Under the pieces are notes generated by a model that worked only from the letters and a program-made list of their open reading frames with translations, did not search any database and had not been told where the DNA came from. Source: Corylus avellana (lineage: Eukaryota > Streptophyta > Magnoliopsida > Fagales > Betulaceae). Taken from it: 64,000 nt of DNA. A program made the position numbers and the translations under genes. This document shows, one piece after another, positions 23,691 to 35,748 of the stretch; the first letter of the stretch is position 1, and each line of letters begins with the position of its first letter. The stretch is from positions 5,819,540 through 5,883,539 of the forward strand of contig NC_081545.1 of the NCBI RefSeq assembly GCF_901000735.1, written 5' to 3'.

Positions 23691-24359
23691 GGTGGTCAAG
23701 GAAAGGAGGAAGTTTTTCAAAGATAAGTTTAGGAAGGGTTGAGCTTCAACTGTGGGAAGACGATGACCGAGCCCGTAAATACGAAAAGTAATTGTCGTAT
23801 ATCTCCTGGACACGAGACAATGCTTTGTTAGATATGATTACTTTCAGCTTTAAGACCTTTCGAGCTTGCACCCAGGATCCTTTGTGGACCTCAATACGGT
23901 GGAGGCCGATGATCTTCCCTTTATTGATGAAGCCCTGGAATGAATTATCTCACCCGGGCAGGAGCAAATGCCAGATGCCAAGGGGATCTTTGAGTTTGGC
24001 TATTCACCCAAAGATAAAGACTAGTCCTCGAGCCACAGTCAAGCCGCGGAACCCCCAGGTCCCACAAATGCTCTTGTTGCTGTCGAGGCCCCTTAGCCAG
24101 CTGACCCAAAGGGGGACCAATTGTAAATTTCATTGGTTGTATATCTCATAGATATTAATGAAAGACCTTTTCTTGCAAATAGATAATTGTTCATACAATC
24201 TGTATTCTTATATGCAATTAGATGGTAGCTAAGAAAAATAGTAATCGTCTTATAACCAATTTTAGGTTCCCGATGTTTACTTTGTAACCATCTTTTAAAG
24301 CCACTTAAAGTTGAGATCTTTGATTTCTTTAACTCACTTTAGAATACCTGTCCAAGGGT
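23691..24359. other. Tat spacer between antisense ORF and tandem array
   Basis: Only short interrupted frames are seen. The downstream end of the antisense gene (TGAAAG / polyadenylation region near 24160) may lie here, but no specific signal can be proven. Confidence 0.4.
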
Positions 24360-25110
24360 TTAGCTAAGAAAGCTCTCTCCTCTTACCTCATTTTTGGAAT
24401 ATCAGTCTGAGGATTTAGTTGAGAGGATTTCCTTTTAACTACCCTCGGAATACCTGTCCGAGGGGTTAGCTATGAGGCAAGGTAGTCTCTTCTACTATTT
24501 CCTCTAACTACCTTTGGAAACTAGTCCGAGAGGTTAGTTAAGAGGTTTGTTATAGTCTCTTCGACTGTTTCCTCTAACTACCTTCGGAAACGTGTCCAAG
24601 AGGTGCATTAAGAGGTGAGTTATAGTCACTTCGACTATTTCCTCTAACTACCCTCGAAAACCTATCCAAGAGCTGTGTTAAGAGTGAGTTATAGTCTCTT
24701 CGACTATGTCCTCTAACTACCTTCGGAAACCTGCCCGAGAGGTGCATTAAGAGGTGAGTTATAGTCTCTTCGACTGTTTCCTCTAACTACCTTCGGAAAC
24801 GTGTCCGAGAGGTGCGTGAAGAGGTGAGTTATAGTCTCTTCAACTATTTCCTCTAACTACCTTCGGAAACCTGTCCAAGAGGTGCGTTAAAAGGTGAGTT
24901 ATAGTCTCTTCGATTGTGTCTTCTAACTACCTTCGAAAACCTGTCCGAGAGGTGCGTTAAGACGTGAGTTATAGTCTCTCCGAATGTGTCCTCTAACTAC
25001 CTTCGGAAACCTATCCGAGAGGTGCGTTAAGAGCTGAGTTATAGTCTCTTCGGCTGTGTCCTCTAACTACCTTCGGAAACCTGCCCGAGAGGTTAGTTTA
25101 AGAGGATGAG
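24360..25110. repeat. 70-bp tandem repeat array in the Tat element
   Basis: Nine units begin with CCTCTAACTACC-like words at 24501, 24571, 24641, 24710, 24780, 24850, 24920, 24990 and 25060, so the period is 70 bp. Two or three more degenerate units precede them. The core is CTTCGGAAACCTGTCCGAGA followed by a TTATAGTCTCTTCG block. It lies just past the integrase end, a common place for arrays in Tat/Ogre-type elements. Confidence 0.93.
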
Positions 25111-25231
25111 TTATCTGTACCAAGGCTTTGAATGTCATTGTAACTTCAGGAGATTTTTATTTGATGGCATTAAACTTATAAAAGAAACAAGAAAAAGACA
25201 AAAATAAATCTCCCTTGCGAACTACAACAAA

Positions 25232-26260
25232 TTAGACAAAATACTTTTTAAGATGCTCGGTGTTCCATGGCCTGGGCAGTGGCTTTCCTTCAAGGTCCTT
25301 GAGGTAGTATGCTCCCGCTCTTTGGCTCTCGATCACCTTGTAAGGTCCTTCCCAATTGGGAGCTAACTTGCCCTCCGTTGGATCTTTGGTGGCGATGGTC
25401 ACTTTTCGCAAGACCAGATCTCCAACTTTGAAGCTTCGATGCTTGACCTTCTTGTTGAAATACCGAGCTACTCTTTCTTGGTCTGCTGACATGGATACTT
25501 GGGCTTGATCTCGTTTCTCCTTTAGCAGATCCTGATGCAACTGCAAACCTTCATCATTAGTCTCAGGCCGACAGGCTTCTACTTGGAAACTGCCCGAGCC
25601 CACTTCGGTAGGTATAACCGCCTCGGTTCTGAAAGCCAAAGCATAGGGAGTCTCCTTAGTTGGAGTTCTTCTCATAGTCCGATAAGCCCATAGAATCTCT
25701 GGAAGATCTTCCGCCCAATCTACTTTTCGATCACCAAGTTTCTTCTTTAAAAGTTTGAAGATTGACTTGTTAGTGATTTCAACTTGCCCGTTTGCCTGAG
25801 GATGCCCAGGGGACGAGAAGTAATTCCTTATATGTAGTTTGACACACCATTCTCTGAATGAATCGCAGTCAAATTGCTTTCCATTGTCCGTGACAAATGC
25901 GTGTGGAATGCCATATCGGCAGATGACATTCTTCCATAAAAACTTCTCTATACTCTTAGCCGTTATATTCACTAGGGCTTCCACTTCTACCCATTTTATG
26001 AAAAAATCCACAGCTACTACTGCAAACCGAACATCCCCCTTTCCACGAGGTAGTGGTCCTACTATATCTACCCCCCATTGCGAGAAGGTCCATGGTGAGG
26101 AGACTGAGCTTAATTCCTCTGGGGGTTGCTTGGTAATGTTAACGAAACGTTGGCATTTGTCGCAATTTCTGGCCATCTCTACCGAGTCCCTGGTCATGTT
26201 AGGCCAATTGAAGCCTACTCAAACTGCCTTATGTGCCAACATTCTTGCGCCTGAATGACT
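25232..26260 (-). pseudogene. Tat integrase
   Basis: A 321-residue open stretch (26197-25232) holds the core with its acidic triad: GVDIVGPLP, VTDNGKQF and GQVEITN. The C-terminal part ends WNTEHLKKYF. The zinc-finger side begins upstream (NCDKCQRF). The domain itself looks intact, but its upstream polyprotein is broken, so it is unlikely to be made. Confidence 0.9.
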
Positions 26261-26435
26261 TCCACAAATACCTTCATGAATCTCACGAAGTATATAATTA
26301 CCTTTTTCCATTTACCATGGTAAATCTAGCAGTTTTTTTCCTTAGCTGGATAGTCGACTTCTTTCTTGATGGGATAATTCCTCTCTTTAGATACTCCACC
26401 ACTTCCTTCTGCCAATTCGGTACCGCCTCTGCTGT

Positions 26436-27254
26436 TTAGACCAAGACTGCCTCGGTTATGGTAGGTCGGGATAGGGTTTGGACTGGCTCTTCCGATTCTC
26501 CCATAGACTCCTCGGTTGATGCTATCCGAGAAAGGTGGTCTGCTCTTTCGTTTTCTTCCCTTGGGATTTTTACAATATGAAACTTCTTGAAACAATTCTG
26601 TAAGTCTTGTACCTTTGACAAGTATAGCTTCATTTTCTCACCTTTGACTTCGAATTCTCCTTGGATATGCTCGACAATTACTTGAGAATCGCTTCATAGC
26701 TCAATGAACTGGGCTCCCAGCTCTTGAGCCAAGTTGAGTCCAGCTATTATCGCCTCGTATTCAGCTTCATTGTTGGTAGTTCTAAACTCCAACCTTATAG
26801 AACTGCACAACTCTTCTCCTTCTGGGGTGATTAGTATTACCCTAGCTCCACCATGTCTTCTTGTGGATGACCCACCCATATAAACTACCTAAGTTTCATC
26901 CCTCGGCCATTGTTCTGTATTTGGCAGATTAGTAAATTCTGCCAGAAAGTCTGCTAATGCCTGACCCATGATGGAGTTTCGAGGAAGGAATTCGGTATCC
27001 AACTCTCCAAGTTCAATTGCCCAGTTGGCCAGTATGCCGGATAAGTCTAGCTTGCGAAACACCTTTCTAAGAGGGTATTCAGTGAGAACCCTTATCGTGT
27101 GAGCTTGGAAGTATGGCCTGAGTTTCCTTGACGCTATGGTAAGAGCGAAGGCATGCTTTCCATTTGGGGGTATCTCTCCTCGGCCCCTTTCAATGTTCGG
27201 CTGACAAAGTATACAGGCTTCTGCACCCCCTCTCTTCTCGTATAAGGGCTGCAC
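26436..27254 (-). pseudogene. Tat RNase H regions, broken
   Basis: The RT-linked RNase H remnant (27254-26889: TIASRKLRPYFQAH, PLRKVF) is followed by a stop. A second, archaeal-like RNase H (26879-26436) reads TTNNEAEYEAIIAGL, then a stop, then SDSQVIVEHIQGEFEV and REENERADHLSRIA. A dual RNase H is typical of the Tat clade. Confidence 0.82.
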
Positions 27255-28353
27255 TCACTGCTGTTAAAGAGACAGCTAAGTATAAATACAATACTTCTCC
27301 TGGGATTGTCCGACTTAGCAAAGGTGGGTTGACTAAATACTTCTTTAGCTCCCCAAAAGCTTCTTCGTACACCTCAGACCACTCAAAGGCCTTTCTGAGG
27401 ATTTTAAAGAATGACAGACACTTATCGGTTGACCTAAAAATGAATCGGTTGAGTGCTGCTATCCTACCCATTAGTTGTTAGAGGTTCTTCGTATTCCTTG
27501 GAGACTGCATATCCAAAACCGCCTGGATCTTTTCTGGATTAGCCTCAATTCCTCGGTTTGACACCATGTAGCCGAGGAACTTTCCTAAAGATACCCCAAA
27601 TGTGCGCTTTGCCGGATTTAGCTTCATTCTGTATCTCTTCAATGTCTCAAATGTCTCTTGCAGATCAACCGTGTGGTATTGTGGTAACACACTCTTGACT
27701 AGCATGTCATCCATGTAAACCTCCATATTTCGCCCGAGTTGCTCTCGGAACATCTTATTTACTAGTCTCTGGTATGTTGCCCTTGCGTTCTTCAGACCGA
27801 AAGGCATGACCTTATAACAGTACAGGCCTCGGTCGGTAATAAACGCAGTCTTCTGTCTGTCTTCTGGGTGCATGTAGATCTGGTTGTAACCAGAAAAGAC
27901 ATCCATAAAACTGAGCAAACCATACCCAGATGTTGAATTGACCAGTGCATCGATGCAGGGCAGAGGAAAGCTATCTTTCGAACAATCTCTGTTAAGGTCG
28001 GTGAAGTCTATACACATTCGCCACTTCCCATTGGATTTTTTAACCAATACTACATTGGCTAACCAATCGGGATAGTGTACTTCTTCAATAAACCGAGCTC
28101 TAAGCAGCTTCTCCACCTCCTCGGCTATCACCATGTTTCGCTCATGAGCAAATTTCCTTCTCTTTTGCTTCACCGATTTCATACTTGGATCCACATTGAG
28201 CTGGTGAAGTATTTCATTAGGGCTAATGCCAGACATATCTTCGTGCGTCCACGCAAAAACCTCCAAATTCTTTTTCAAAAAAGTGACGAGGCCTTCTCGG
28301 ACCTTCGAGGAGAGTTGAGATCTGACCTTCACAACTTTGCCGCTTGCTACCAT
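27190..28353 (-). pseudogene. Tat reverse transcriptase
   Basis: An open stretch 28353-27478 encodes RT with WRMCIDFTDLN, MDVFSGYNQI, MPFGLKNA and the catalytic box YMDDMLVKS, then LGYMVSNRGIEANPEKI. A stop at about 27480 and a frameshift near 27190-27250 separate the connection region (27471-27190). Confidence 0.9.
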
Positions 28354-28389
28354 CTCATCCTCTAGCGTCTCGGCAGGCTCGCCCTTCGG

Positions 28390-29139
28390 TTAGCCTTCCT
28401 TTTTGCTCCGCACGGTGCTAACCGTCAAAGGTATGGCTTCCGAAGGCTTCTTCAGGGAAGTGATGTAACACTTCCTTGCTACAATCAGGTCACCTTTGAC
28501 CTCTCCGACTCCTTCTTCAGTCGAGAACTTCATCTTCAAGTGATAGGTTGAAGTTACAACCTTCAACTTATTCAAGGCTAGCCAACCGATTATTACGTTG
28601 TAGGCAGATGGTCGGTCGACTACCAAGAAGTCTACCATGATAATTGACTGCCTGGGAGCTGTTTCTACTGTCACAGGAAGTAAGATAATTCCAATTGGTT
28701 GGACCTACTCTCCCACAAATCCAACTAAAGGAGAACCAAATGGTTTGATCCTACTATGATCAATACCCATCTGTTTGAAAACTGGCCAATAGAGAATATC
28801 AGTCGAGCTCCCATTGTCTACTAAGATCCGATAGAGCACATGGTTGGCCACGGTCACTGTTACCACCAACGCGTCGTCATGGGGCATCATTACTCCCTTC
28901 GCATCTTCTTCGGAGAATGATAAGACCATGGGCTCTCGCTTTAAGGTCTTGGCAGGTCTTTCAAGAAAGAGAACCTCCTCGGTCTGCACCCTTCTGGCAT
29001 GGGCTTTTTTGGCTGAGTTAGACTCTCCTCCACCAGCTATACCTCCTGAAATGGTTAGGATTTCTCCTACTACATCATGATTCTGAGGTGGGGGATGTGC
29101 ATCCCAATTTGGTCTCGGCTCAGCCTGCGGATTATGCAC
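28390..29139 (-). pseudogene. Tat aspartic protease region
   Basis: The pieces LVDNGSSTDILYWPVFKQMG (29139-28705) and YNVIIGWLALNKLK (28674-28390) are the two halves of a retrotransposon protease, with DNGSS as the catalytic box. A TAG separates them. Confidence 0.85.
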
Positions 29140-29193
29140 TGGTTCAGTATACCAATCATCTCTCGGACCATTGTCATGTCTTTGCCTCTGCTC

Positions 29194-30200
29194 TTAGCCT
29201 CCGACAACTTCTCGATTTCCCTCGAGCAACAGGGGTTGCAGATGATCCCTTCCTCTGGCCCTCTCGCCTGCCAGGAACCTCACCAATTTACCATTCCTAA
29301 TGAAGGATTCTATTTCGTGACGAAGAGATACACACTCCTCAGTCAGGTGGCCGACTTCATTATGATAGTGGCAAAACTTGGTGTGGTCTCGTTTCGACGC
29401 GGGACCCTTCAGTCTTGTTGGCCATCTGAAGTTAGGGTCTCTCCAGATCTCCATCAACACCTTGGTCATACTGGTGTTCGATGGAATGAACTTGCTAAAT
29501 TTCCTCAGAGACTCATTCTTTGGTTTGAGGGCTCTCTTATCCTGCTGCTTCGGGTTTCTTTCCTGCTTTTTCCCGGAGCTCATTGGTGCTGCCTTCACAC
29601 CACTCTTCTCTTGCTGAGTCACCTTCTCTTGGGACTTCATCAGGGCAACAACAATTTCCTCTTGATTGATATACTCTTCCGCCTTTTTTAGAAAATGAAG
29701 AAGAGTCACCATTGTAGATTCCTTCACTAACTCGGCCATTAGTGGCCCTTCGGCTCTCACCCCATGCATAAGAGCGTTGAGTACCTTTTGCTCACTCGGA
29801 CTCTCTACTGTCAACTTCTCTTTATTAAATCTGAGCATGAAGTTTTTTAGGAACTCATCCTTCCTTTGAACCAGAGAAAGCAGGTAAGCTGGGCTCTTCT
29901 TCCTTTTACAAGTAACCAAAAATTGGCTTAGAAAGAGACATCCCAGGGATTTGAAGTTATCCATCGACTTTGTAGAGAGTCTTAAGGACCACTCATTGGC
30001 TGCTTCTGCTAGAGTTAACGGAAACGCCCGGCATGAGATCTCATCTGGGGTACCATGGACGATAAAGTGTGCTCGAAGGCTTTCCATATGCTCCATAGGG
30101 TCTCCTTTGCCGTCATATTTGTCTACATGAGGCATTTTGAATTTGTCGGGCAAGGGGAAGTTCATCACCCTATCCGTGAAGGGTAAGTTGGTGTTCTCCA
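29194..30200 (-). pseudogene. Tat gag, C-terminal part
   Basis: It reads FTDRVMNFPLPDKFKMP, then the capsid-like region (DPMEHMESLRAHF, LTLAEAANEWSLRL) and ends with a knuckle-like CHYHNEVGHLTEEC. The N-terminal part is displaced to 39376-39981 by the Athila insertion. Joining across the TSD gives one gag, apart from its own stops. Confidence 0.88.
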
Positions 30201-31373
30201 CGTTGTTCCACAATTACCTACCTAAATTAATAGGCAATTAACTGGATGTTTTACCTGCAAGTGCACGAGGTCAACATAGTAGCATAGTGTGCAAATACGG
30301 GGTCATTCCCACGAGGACTGCTGAATCTTGTCTAAATTAAATTCCCAAAGTAAAGTAAAACAAAAGATTGGATTTAAATTGACAATGATAAAAAGGTAGG
30401 GCTTTGATATCCACCACTAATTATATTTAGCTAATATCTCAATATGCCAATGTTTTGATCATGTTATGAATATCTAATGTTTGTCAACCTAAGGGCATTG
30501 GTGTCTACTCCTTAAGCTATTGATTTCCCTAAGCAACGAATTAGGCATGGGTGTCTACTCTAATTTTTTTCTTTCTTAAAAGATTTAGCATGGGTGTCTA
30601 CTAAGTTGTTCTTTAAGAAAGCATAAAAAAACTGTGGAAATCGACAAACACATGAGGCCTAGGGCATGGGTGTCTACTCCCGGTTCCCCATGTTGATTAA
30701 CCCAAGAATCCAGTGTGGATATCTTTTGTTACTTATGTTAAACCCAGGACTCGGTCATCCAAATTGATTTATACCACATGCACATGTTGATCAGGCACAC
30801 ACATGTGAGGAATTCATGAAACTAGGTATTAATCAAGTTAGACATCATAACATAATCATCACAAAGGCGCCCATATTGAATATTAACAAAACATAACTAG
30901 GGCTTCAATCTAGCCCTGCTAAATAAATTAGCTACACATAGAATTGATGTTAAACATCTTCATAAAATAAAGAAAAGAAATGAAAAGAATAAACCCGAGA
31001 CTTGAACTTGAAGAGCTCCAATTCTTCTCCTTACAAAGCATACCTATTCTAGAGGCTTAAAGGTCTATTTTATAAGCTTTAGAAGTCCTTGACAAACTAG
31101 TAAACCTAGGAATTTCGTAGGGTTTCAAAACCTATTACAATTGGAAGTTGGAGAACCCTAATATGGAAAGAATGACACTTTGGCCGCAGCTTTTATGTGT
31201 CTCCAGCGCACACGGGTTGCGATGATCGCAGGTTTGTGATCAAGCCTCTTCTGTTCTGCCCTCGAACGCTAATTGCCTGCTTCGTGCTGTGTCTTCTCTG
31301 GTACAGTGCTCGATCGCAGGTAACCTGTGATCGATCGCAGTGTCAGGGGCTCCCATTTTTCCTATCTTATCTC
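30201..31373 (-). repeat. Athila 3' LTR, outer part
   Basis: It starts CGTTGTTCC (the first base probably mutated from T) and contains the conserved GCAAGTGCACGA word near the edge, four ATGGGTGTCTACT-like repeats (30497-30678), and clustered CGATCGCA words near 31300-31340. It is interrupted after ATCTC at 31373; the remainder is 32714-32875. Confidence 0.85.
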
Positions 31374-32713
31374 CGATAAGCGCTAAAATATTCATATTTT
31401 CAGCCCTTATCTTATATGTTTTAATCCTTTGGTTTTAGTTAATTAGATCATTTTACTTCCTTTTTGTGTTTTTGATGTTTTTACAGGCTTTTGGAAGAAA
31501 GTGAAGTAAAACTGGGTGATTTAGGCTTAAAAAGAGAACACGGGAAAATTGGAGTTCCCTAGTACTGCGATCAATCGCAGGGTATTTGCGATCGAGCGCA
31601 ATACCAGTGGAGATGATGCACGAGCCAGGCCAGGAGCAATCGAGCGCAGGAAAAAGAGGCATCGATCGCAGACGTGCGATCGAGCGCACACGGGCTGCGA
31701 TCATGCGCACCCGTGCGCAATAGGCATTCTAAGTGGCGGCTACAATGTCCCTATTTCCATATTAGGGTTTTTCAAACTCCAAATTGTAATATGACTGAAA
31801 CCCTGCGAAAACCCTAGGTTTTACTACTTTTCCAAGGACTTCTAAAGCCTATAAATAGACTCCTAAGCCTTTAGAATAGGGAGGCTTGGAGGAAGAGAAG
31901 TATCAGAGCTCTCAAGTTCAAGTCTCGGGTTTATTCTTTTCCTTGCTTTTATTTTACAAAGATGTTTAACATAAATTCTATGTGTAGGTAATTTGCTTAG
32001 TAGGGCTAGATTGAAGCCCTAGTTATGTTTAGTTAATATTTCAATATTGGCGCCTTTGCGATGGTTATGTTATGTTATTTAACTTGGTTAATTCTTGCTT
32101 TCATGAATTCCTCATATGTGTGTGCCTGATCAACATATGCATGTGGTATGGACTAGTTAATTAAATCAATTTGGATGATCGAGTCCTGGGTTTAATGTTA
32201 GTAACAAAAGAAATCCACACCGGGTTCTTGGGTTAATCAACATGGGGAACCGGGAGTAGACACCCATGCCCTAGGCCTCATGTGTTTGTCGATTTCCACA
32301 AATTCATGCTTTCTTAAAGAACAACTTAGTAGACACCCATGCTAAATCCTTTAAGAAAGAAAAGAATTAGAGTAGACACCCATGCCTAATTCGGTGCTTA
32401 GGGAAATCAATAGCCTAAAGAGTAGACACCCATACCTTTAGGTTGGCAAGCATTAAATGTGCATAACATGATCAAAGCATTGGATTAGCTAGATATAATT
32501 AGTGATGGATATCAAAGCCCTACCTTTTTATCATTATCACTTTAACAATCACTCTTTGGTTTTGCATAAGGAATTTATTTTTACACATAAATTCAGCAAT
32601 CCTCGTGGGAATAATCCTGTACTTGCACCCTATACTGCCATGTTGACCTTGTGCACTTGCAAGTAAAACGTACAATAATTTACCTATTAATTTAGGTATA
32701 TTTTTGCACAACA
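31374..32713 (+). mobile_element. Solo LTR of a related Athila-type family, inverted
   Basis: This 1340-bp LTR is related to the host LTR but lies in the opposite orientation. It starts CGATAAGCGC (probably once TGATAAG) and ends GCACAACA. A perfect 5-bp duplication ATCTC flanks it (31369-31373 and 32714-32718). No internal region remains, so it is a solo LTR formed by LTR-LTR recombination. Confidence 0.88.
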
Positions 32714-32875
32714 ATCTCTTTGAGCCCAAATCTTTCAGATTTACTTCAGTTTCATCAAAAGCCTACAAAAGAGTGGAAAACACAAAAATGAATTAAAATG
32801 ACCTAATTAACTAAAACCAAAGGATTAAAACATGGAAGTTAAGGGTTGAAAATATGAATATTTTAGCTCTTAACA
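32714..32875 (-). repeat. Athila 3' LTR, inner part
   Basis: This continues the split LTR, matching 57365-57534, and ends CTTAACA at 32875. On the minus strand the purine-rich AGTTTGGGGGTG tract sits directly beside it, as a polypurine tract should. Confidence 0.85.
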
Positions 32876-32980
32876 CACCCCCAAACTTACATATTGCTAT
32901 TCCCTTAGCAATACAAAACTAAAATCAAATTGGAAAAACAGAATACAAAAAGATAAATCCATCTTTCGTGGGATGTACGA

Positions 32981-32999
32981 TTGCATTTAGCATATGCAA
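32981..32999. promoter_or_regulatory. Conserved inverted repeat TTGCAT...ATGCAA
   Basis: A 6-bp inverted repeat with a 7-base spacer sits in a block almost identical to one in the gag-only element near 44692. Conservation between families suggests a cis-acting site, but its role is unknown. Confidence 0.4.
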
Positions 33000-34046
33000 T
33001 AAGCCTTTTAAACCCCTAGGAATTCCCTAGTGAACAAGTGAAGTCTCGTGAGGGTTTTCCAGAAATGTTACCCACAAACATCATGCAAGGGTTCATGTTA
33101 TTCCAAAAATTAAAGCATCACTTCGAGATTATGATTTTCATTCATAAGCAAGCTTAAAAAGATGAACTCCATCTTCACAATGAATTGGAATCTGAAAATT
33201 CAATTACTTACAAAGGACATGCTAAAACATCACAAGTTTGAAAACAGTGTAAAGTGAATTAGCACAAAATTATGAGGCTTCCAAATCTTTCCAATATGTA
33301 ATATTTCCATATCTCAAAATTCATTGAAATCCCTATTAGAATGACAACAATGGCATTTTTTTTTTTTTTTGGTCAGGTTGTGCAATGTTGGTTCCCTTAA
33401 GCTTTCTAATTGACCATTGTAGCGAGTGTTAAGTCAATGACTTCCAAACCAAGTGGTTTTAGGGCATTAGGTGTAGAGACTCCCCTAAGGACCTACTAAC
33501 TCGAGTCAAAAAGGCTACAAAACCAACTAACCATGACACTGATCAAATATAAATTTTTCACCTTTTGACGTGAACACTCAATACTTTGAGGCAAGAGGTC
33601 AAGTTACTCAGTGAAAAGCCATCAATGATCATTTATTTCACATCTTTTTTTCTTTTTTTTTTCATCACTATATATGCCATAGTGTCATCTGATAAGTCAT
33701 CCAATCTCATCCAAGATGCAAAAACACACATATCAGACCTCATGTCATACCTCACAGATTATATACTAATGTGCTTATGTGATTAGATCCAATATGTGAT
33801 TTTTCAACTGTCCTTAACAAGTAATCAAACTAACAGATTCACTCATCAGATCATGTGTTCAAAATTTTAAGCTCACTGTTGAATTCAAACCAAGATTCTT
33901 TTAGATCAACTTAAAATTTTTGAGCAAACATGAACATGCATACAAATTTTTTTTTTTTTTTTTAACAAACACACCAATAGCAATTAATATGAACTTGGGA
34001 CAAAGTGTGTGAACAATCATGTGTGCCCATACCCCCAAACTTAAAT

Positions 34047-34068
34047 GACACATTGTCCTCAATGTGTC
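34047..34068. promoter_or_regulatory. Conserved hairpin next to an internal purine tract (Athila copy)
   Basis: A perfect 9-bp stem (GACACATTG / CAATGTGTC) closes the loop TCCT. The equivalent in the gag-only element (45788-45809) keeps the stem while the outer pair changes from G-C to T-A. Both lie beside an AGTTTGGGGG purine tract on the minus strand. Confidence 0.55.
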
Positions 34069-34456
34069 CAAGTAAATGAAAGAGTGTACCCTGGAGATGG
34101 TTGACATGATCTTGGGAAGCATGGCTTATTGCATACCCCCAAACTTGAAGTGAAGCACACTTGTCCCTGCAAAATAAGAAAACACACACAAAAACAAGTA
34201 AAAAGAAACAAAATCAAAGATAAAAAGATGAAATGAAAACACTCAAAGACAAAAATAAAATAACAAGATAACTATGGGGTGCCTCTCATGAGCGCTAAGT
34301 TTTACGTCTTCAGCCAGACGATGGTCTCTACTCAGTGCTATCCGAAGTAGATGCTCCAGAAGGTGGTGCTATATATTGAACAGACTGAAGTGCCAAATCT
34401 TGTGACGCCAAATCTTGATCTCATGGTGCAAAGTTTGTTTCAAAGTATGGCTTGAC

Positions 34457-35658
34457 TCAGTGTCCATTGACTTTGAATGACTGGTTGGTCTGGGGGTTAT
34501 GAACCTCAAAAGCTCTATGAGGGAATACTTGTGTAACAATGCAGGGCCTAGACCATCTGGACTTAAGCTTTCCAGGGAAGAGTTTCAATCTTGAGTTATA
34601 GATCAAAACCTTTTTTCCTACTTGAAACTCCTTCCTGACCAATTGCTTGTCATGGTATGCTTTGGTTCTATCTTTGTAGAGCTTGGCATTCTCATATGCA
34701 TCATACCTCAGTTCCTCCAGTTCATTTAGTTGGAGCTTCCTCTTGATACCAGCTTGCTTCATATCGAAGTTAAACTTCTTGATGGCCCAATACGCTTTGT
34801 GTTCCAATTCCACTGGTAGATGACATTCTTTCCCAAAAACCAAACGATATGGAGACATATCGATAGGTGTCTTGTAAGCAGTTCTATAAGCCCATAGTGC
34901 ATCATTCAAGCGTAGTGACCAATCCTTCCTATTGAGGTTCACTGTCTTTTCAAGGATACCTTTGATCTCTCTGTTGCTGATCTCAACTTGGCCACTGGTT
35001 TGAGGATGGTATAGAGTGCCAACCTTATGAGTGATGCCATACTTTTTTATCATAGAGGCAAAGGCATAGTTGTTGAAGTGGCTCCCTCCATAACTAATGA
35101 TTGCCCTAGGTGTCCCAAATCTAGCAAAGATGTTTTCCTACAAAAACTTTACAACCACTTTATGATCAATAGTCCTTGAGGGGACAACCTCGACCCATTT
35201 AGACACATAATCCACACCCACAAGAATATATAGATAACCGAATGAGTTAGGAAATGGGCCTATGAAGTCAATACACCAAACATCGAAGAGCTCTACAACT
35301 TGAATATTTTGAAGTGGCATTTGGTTTCTGGATGAGATGTTACCTGTCCTTTGGCATCTGTCACAAGAGCTGCAAAACAAGAAAGCATCTTTAAACACAT
35401 TAGGCCAATAAAACCCAGATTGTAATACCTTAAGTACCATTCTCTTGGCCCAAAGTGTCCACCACAAGCAAACTGATGACAGTGCTGCAAAATACTCAAG
35501 TGCTCTTCGTCTGGGACACGCCTTCTAATGATTTGATCAGGGCAGAATTCGAACAAATAAGGGTCATCCCAATGGTATTGTCTAGATATGAATATTAACC
35601 TCTTCCTTTCTTGGCTAAACATACCTGGAGGAAACACCTTGGCAGTAATATAATTCAC
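34457..35658 (-). pseudogene. Athila integrase, broken
   Basis: The pieces run from [11 protein letters not shown] (zinc-binding side, 35658-35293) through [11 protein letters not shown] and the core start [11 protein letters not shown] (35467-35138) to [20 protein letters not shown] and the C-terminal [12 protein letters not shown] (35053-34457). At least one frameshift and a stop, plus the loss of an open frame around the middle acidic residue (35138-35053), disrupt it. Confidence 0.88.
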
Positions 35659-35748
35659 TATATCTGCATACTATGGGAGTTGGATATCAACTGCAAACAA
35701 CTGCTCATATGGAGAATTTTCATTCAATGGGAGCTCATCTCCTTCCTC

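Larger units (their letters stand above)
32876..34456 (-). other. Athila 3' internal non-coding region
   Basis: No long ORF is present. Blocks match the 3' internal region of the gag-only element at 44597-45910 (for example TTAGCATATGCAATAAGCC and CTTTCTAATTGACC). Purine tracts AGTTTGGGGG recur on the minus strand (near 32880, 34031 and 34136), and a 9-bp-stem hairpin lies at 34047-34068. Confidence 0.8.

Noticed and set aside
24360..25110. Regularly spaced repeats that might suggest a CRISPR array
   Set aside because: The whole 70-bp unit is repeated without variable spacers, and the window is a plant genome; it is a tandem array inside a retrotransposon.
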